Assembly: GCA_022791215.1 (NCBI GenBank)
Contig: JAAVYQ010000071.1
Span: 1-8,747 of the forward strand
DNA: 8,747 bases
Origin: Bacilli bacterium
GTDB taxonomy: Bacteria > Bacillota_I > Bacilli_A > RF39 > UBA660
Reading direction: 5' to 3'
The translations under genes were made by a program, and so were the position numbers. The notes beneath the pieces are model-generated. The model was not told the origin of the DNA. It did not search any database and saw nothing but the letters and a program-made list of their open reading frames with translations. The stretch's first letter is position 1. Each line of letters starts with the position of its first letter. Shown here one piece after another: positions 6,078-8,747 of this stretch.

Positions 6078-6105
6078 TTACAAAAATACTAAAATATGCT
6101 ATTCT
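6078..6105 (+). promoter_or_regulatory. Promoter of the herA-like operon
   Basis: A TG-extended -10 (TGC then TATTCT, 6100-6105) follows TTACAA (6078-6083) after 16 bp, immediately downstream of the terminator. The start would be near 6112, with a leader of about 29 nt. The boxes are moderate (4 of 6). TATAAA or TATATA just downstream could be the true -10 instead. Confidence 0.45.
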
Positions 6106-6140
6106 ATAAATATATATAAAGAATAGATAGGAGAATAAAT

Positions 6141-7892
6141 ATGTTTGGTAAAATAATAAGTATAGAAAGTAACACACTAACAGTAAAAAACGAAAGCAAA
6201 ATAACACATTCAGAAATCATAGGATATCACGTAATATTTGAAACCACAGAACGAAAAGTGGTGGGAGAAATCTTAGAAATGGACATAGAAAACATAAAAA
6301 TACTATTAGTAGGCGAAATACTATTAGGAGTATTTTCACCTGGAGTAGTAAAAAAGCCAAACAGTGATTGCATACCAAGAATAATAAACACAGAAGAACT
6401 AGAATTAATAATAGGAAAAAAAGTTAGCACAAGAGAATATCTAATACTAGGAGAATCTCCTATATACACAAACTTTCCAGTATCAATCAAAATCAATAAT
6501 CTATTTGCCGGGCACAGTGCAATAATAGGAAACACAGGCTCAGGAAAATCATGTGGAGTAGCGAGAATACTTCAAAACTTATACTTAAACACACCTGAAA
6601 AGCCAATAAATTCACACATAATATTATTCGATGCATATGGCGAATACATAAAAACATTTGAATCGCTAAACCTAACACCAAACTTAGGATTCAAAAAATA
6701 CACGACAATGATACAAAACACAAGTGAAGAATTACTAAACCTACCAGTAAACTTTCTAAGTGTAGACGACTTAGCGATACTATTATCAGTCACAGATGCT
6801 GATCTAATACCAGTATTAGAAAAAACATTAAAACTAGTTTACGTATTTACGAGCACAGACCCTAAAGTAAAAGAATACAAAAACGACATAATAGCAAAAT
6901 GTCTACTAGACATACTAAGAAGTGGAAAAACATCATCAGTAATAAGAGACCAAATAATCGCAGTACTATCACACTATAACACTGAAAACCTTAACTTAGA
7001 ATCAATAATAGAACAACCAGGATACAATAGAACATTAAAACAATGCTTAATAATAGATGAGCAAGGAAAAATGAATGCGATACTACTAGTAACAGAATTT
7101 TTACAAAGATTTGAAAGAGTAACATTAGACAGCATAGAAAGAAAAGAAGGAATAGTATACTCGTTAAAAGACTTATACTATGCATTAGAATTTGCATTAA
7201 TATCTGAAGGGACAATAAACTCTAGCACAGCATACAGTAAAAACAACATATTAAAATCTCGTTTACAAACGATCATAAACAGTGACTATAAAGAAATATT
7301 TGCAGTAAAAGAATACATAACAAAAGAAGAATACATAGAAAAACTATTTAAAAAAATGGATGGAACACCAGCCCAACTGATTAACATTAACTTATCTCAT
7401 GTAGACGATAGATTTGCAAAAATACTAACAAAACTATACTCAAAATTACTATTCACATACACAACAAAACTAGAGAGTCGTGGATCATTCAGTATAAACA
7501 TAATACTAGAAGAAGCACATAGATACGTACAAAACGACACAGACATAGAAGTAATAGGATACAACATATTTGATAGAATAACAAAAGAAGGAAGAAAATA
7601 TGGAACACTCATGACATTTATAACACAAAGACCAAGTGAACTATCATCAACTGCATTAAGTCAATGTGCAAACTTCATAGTATTTAGAATATATCATCCA
7701 AAAGACTTTGAAATAGTAAAAAACATAAGTACAAACATATCAGAAGAATCACTAGAAAAACTAAAAACATTAAACCCAGGAACAGCGATGCTATTTGGCT
7801 CAGGCTTTAAAATACCATTACTAGTTAAACTAGAATTACCAACTCCAATGCCAGAAAGTACAAGTTTAAGTATAGATAAACTGTGGTATTAA
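6141..7892 (+). CDS. herA: HerA-like DNA translocase ATPase (HAS-barrel plus DUF87)
   Basis: A 583-residue FtsK/HerA-superfamily ATPase. Such enzymes form hexamers that pump double-stranded DNA, usually with a nuclease or other effector. Residues 1-95 form the N-terminal HAS beta-barrel (GKIISIESNTLTVKN ... VVGEILEMD). The AAA+ core shows Walker A GNTGSGKS (130-137, K136), a Walker-B-like ILFDAYGEY (D164, E168), a second acidic motif EEAHRYV (E457-E458) and the HerA signature TQRPSELSSTALSQCANFIVFR (from 495, with R497 a possible arginine finger). The length is usual for bacterial HerA. TAGGAG at 6128-6133 fixes the start. No NurA, SIR2 or DUF4297 gene is adjacent. The next gene, 14 bp downstream, encodes a membrane-anchored protein in the same transcript. 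Codons are strongly A/C-ending (ATA, ACA, CTA). Confidence 0.92.
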   Translation: MFGKIISIESNTLTVKNESKITHSEIIGYHVIFETTERKVVGEILEMDIENIKILLVGEILLGVFSPGVVKKPNSDCIPRIINTEELELIIGKKVSTREYLILGESPIYTNFPVSIKINNLFAGHSAIIGNTGSGKSCGVARILQNLYLNTPEKPINSHIILFDAYGEYIKTFESLNLTPNLGFKKYTTMIQNTSEELLNLPVNFLSVDDLAILLSVTDADLIPVLEKTLKLVYVFTSTDPKVKEYKNDIIAKCLLDILRSGKTSSVIRDQIIAVLSHYNTENLNLESIIEQPGYNRTLKQCLIIDEQGKMNAILLVTEFLQRFERVTLDSIERKEGIVYSLKDLYYALEFALISEGTINSSTAYSKNNILKSRLQTIINSDYKEIFAVKEYITKEEYIEKLFKKMDGTPAQLININLSHVDDRFAKILTKLYSKLLFTYTTKLESRGSFSINIILEEAHRYVQNDTDIEVIGYNIFDRITKEGRKYGTLMTFITQRPSELSSTALSQCANFIVFRIYHPKDFEIVKNISTNISEESLEKLKTLNPGTAMLFGSGFKIPLLVKLELPTPMPESTSLSIDKLWY

Positions 7893-7897
7893 AGGAG
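7891..7897 (+). promoter_or_regulatory. Ribosome binding site overlapping the herA stop codon
   Basis: AAAGGAG starts within the TAA stop of the herA-like gene (7890-7892) and lies 9 nt before the ATG at 7907. No promoter fits in the 14-bp gap, so the downstream gene is translated from the same mRNA, possibly coupled. Confidence 0.75.
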
Positions 7898-7906
7898 TTG
7901 TAGTAA

Positions 7907-8747
7907 ATGACAAAAAATAAAAAAATAATAAGTTTAATTTTAGGAATACTTACACTAATATGCTTAACACTAGGTATAATAGGTTTTTCCTATACCAAAG
8001 AAGAAAGTCCAAAAGAAAAAAACGAAAATAAAAATGAACAATCAAAAGACCCATACACATTAACAATTTACAAATGCAAAAATGGAAAACTAGAAAGACC
8101 TTACACAGAATGTGGACCTAAAAATCCATATAAAAAAATAAAAACAGAAACAACAAATGCAAAAGTACTAACAGTATCTAAAAATGAAAAATACATACTT
8201 ATAAACGATGGAAATGCTAAAATATTTAATAACGACATAGAAGAATTAAAAGAAATAACTTTAAACCCCAATTACTATGAATACAACTTATTAACATACG
8301 AAAATAAATTAATTGGAATAACCTATAAAAAAGAAAAACTACCATCAAACGAGAACAACACATATAGTTACTATGACTTAGAAAAAGATAAAATACTATA
8401 TGAGAATACATATCCTTCAATAGTATTACTAAACGAGCATTATCTTTTAGGTGCTACATTAAAAAATGAAACATATTTATTAGATACCCACGAAGAAAAA
8501 ATAATAACTGAAATAAATCATTTATTAGAAGAAAAAGATGGAACAGAAGAATTAAAAATATATGCAAACGATAAAGACGTAATAACAACTATATACAATA
8601 AAGAGAATGATATATACAAAATATATAATATAGAAAAAAAAGAAAAACTCAAAAATATAAACAAACTAAGTATAAAAGAAAACTTTATTTATACAATAAA
8701 AGACGATAAATTAACTATCTATGATTTTAAATTTAACAAAATATCAG
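7907..8747 (+). CDS. Membrane-anchored protein with propeller-like repeats, truncated by the window
   Basis: The frame is open from ATG 7907 to the right edge (280 codons, no stop). Residues 7-28 form one membrane helix (IISLILGILTLICLTLGIIG) after a lysine-rich start, so the rest is probably outside the cell. A Lys/Glu/Asn-rich linker (30-47) and a small segment with Cys57 and Cys69 follow. From about residue 86, similar units recur every 40-50 residues, each of the form 'strand - N/K/D turn - strand - Y-x-h-Y/L-D/N-x-x-x-x-K-h' (KIFNNDIEEL, YYDLEKDKIL, LLDTHEEKII, IYNIEKKEKL, IYDFKFNKI). This pattern resembles blades of a YVTN/WD-type beta-propeller. I do not recognise a named family. It is in an operon with the herA-like gene, which is an odd pairing for a surface protein. 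Confidence 0.8.
   Translation, partial: MTKNKKIISLILGILTLICLTLGIIGFSYTKEESPKEKNENKNEQSKDPYTLTIYKCKNGKLERPYTECGPKNPYKKIKTETTNAKVLTVSKNEKYILINDGNAKIFNNDIEELKEITLNPNYYEYNLLTYENKLIGITYKKEKLPSNENNTYSYYDLEKDKILYENTYPSIVLLNEHYLLGATLKNETYLLDTHEEKIITEINHLLEEKDGTEELKIYANDKDVITTIYNKENDIYKIYNIEKKEKLKNINKLSIKENFIYTIKDDKLTIYDFKFNKIS

Noticed and set aside
8226..8420. 64-codon leftward frame
   Set aside because: It lies inside the continuous rightward frame from 7907, which has a good start and operon context; no independent support.
1..8747. Mycoplasma-type code with UGA as Trp
   Set aside because: The capA-like gene ends with TGA at the right domain boundary, and Trp positions (for example in MWNY, YHWG, WFRS) use TGG.

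Overview
The window is a very AT-rich stretch of a low-GC Gram-positive genome, most likely an uncultured, gut-type member of the class Bacilli. The elongator tRNA-Met closely resembles my memory of the Bacillus one. Ribosome binding sites match the extended Bacilli anti-SD (AGGAG or GGTGAT). Promoters are sigma-A-like. The protein families (CapA lipoprotein, GDPD, CmpB-type membrane protein, HerA ATPase) are common in this group. UGA ends the capA-like gene and tryptophan is encoded by TGG, so the standard bacterial code applies rather than the Mycoplasma code.

Layout. 1-440 (-): start of a membrane-anchored protein that runs off the left edge. 441-795: no intact gene; it holds a promoter for the left gene and what looks like a decayed small hydrophobic (holin-like, type I) toxin locus with its own promoter, a Shine-Dalgarno, distant complementary arms and a hairpin. 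796-872 (-): tRNA-Met with its promoter. 979-1482 (+): a five-helix CmpB-family membrane protein whose 3' end overlaps, tail to tail, a GDPD gene (1472-2149, -). The GDPD gene follows a CapA-family lipoprotein gene (2183-3253, -), and the two form an operon. A divergent promoter region (3254-3359) separates this operon from a rightward block.

The rightward block holds a 608-aa transglutaminase-like protein without a signal peptide (3360-5186), an unrecognised 256-aa protein with CxC and HCxxC motifs (5269-6039) ending in a clear terminator, and then a two-gene unit. That unit is a HerA/DUF87 ATPase (6141-7892) followed after 14 bp by a membrane-anchored protein with propeller-like repeats, cut off by the right edge (7907-8747).

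How the parts relate. The minus-strand pair fits envelope or phospholipid/polymer metabolism. HerA enzymes normally pair with a nuclease or another effector (NurA, SIR2, DUF4297), but none is recognisable here. The partner may be the membrane-anchored protein, the cysteine-motif protein, or a gene beyond the right edge. A strong composition bias runs through the whole window: the + strand is A- and C-rich regardless of gene direction, so + and - genes use opposite third-position codons. This suggests that the - strand is the leading strand and the rightward block is transcribed head-on to replication.
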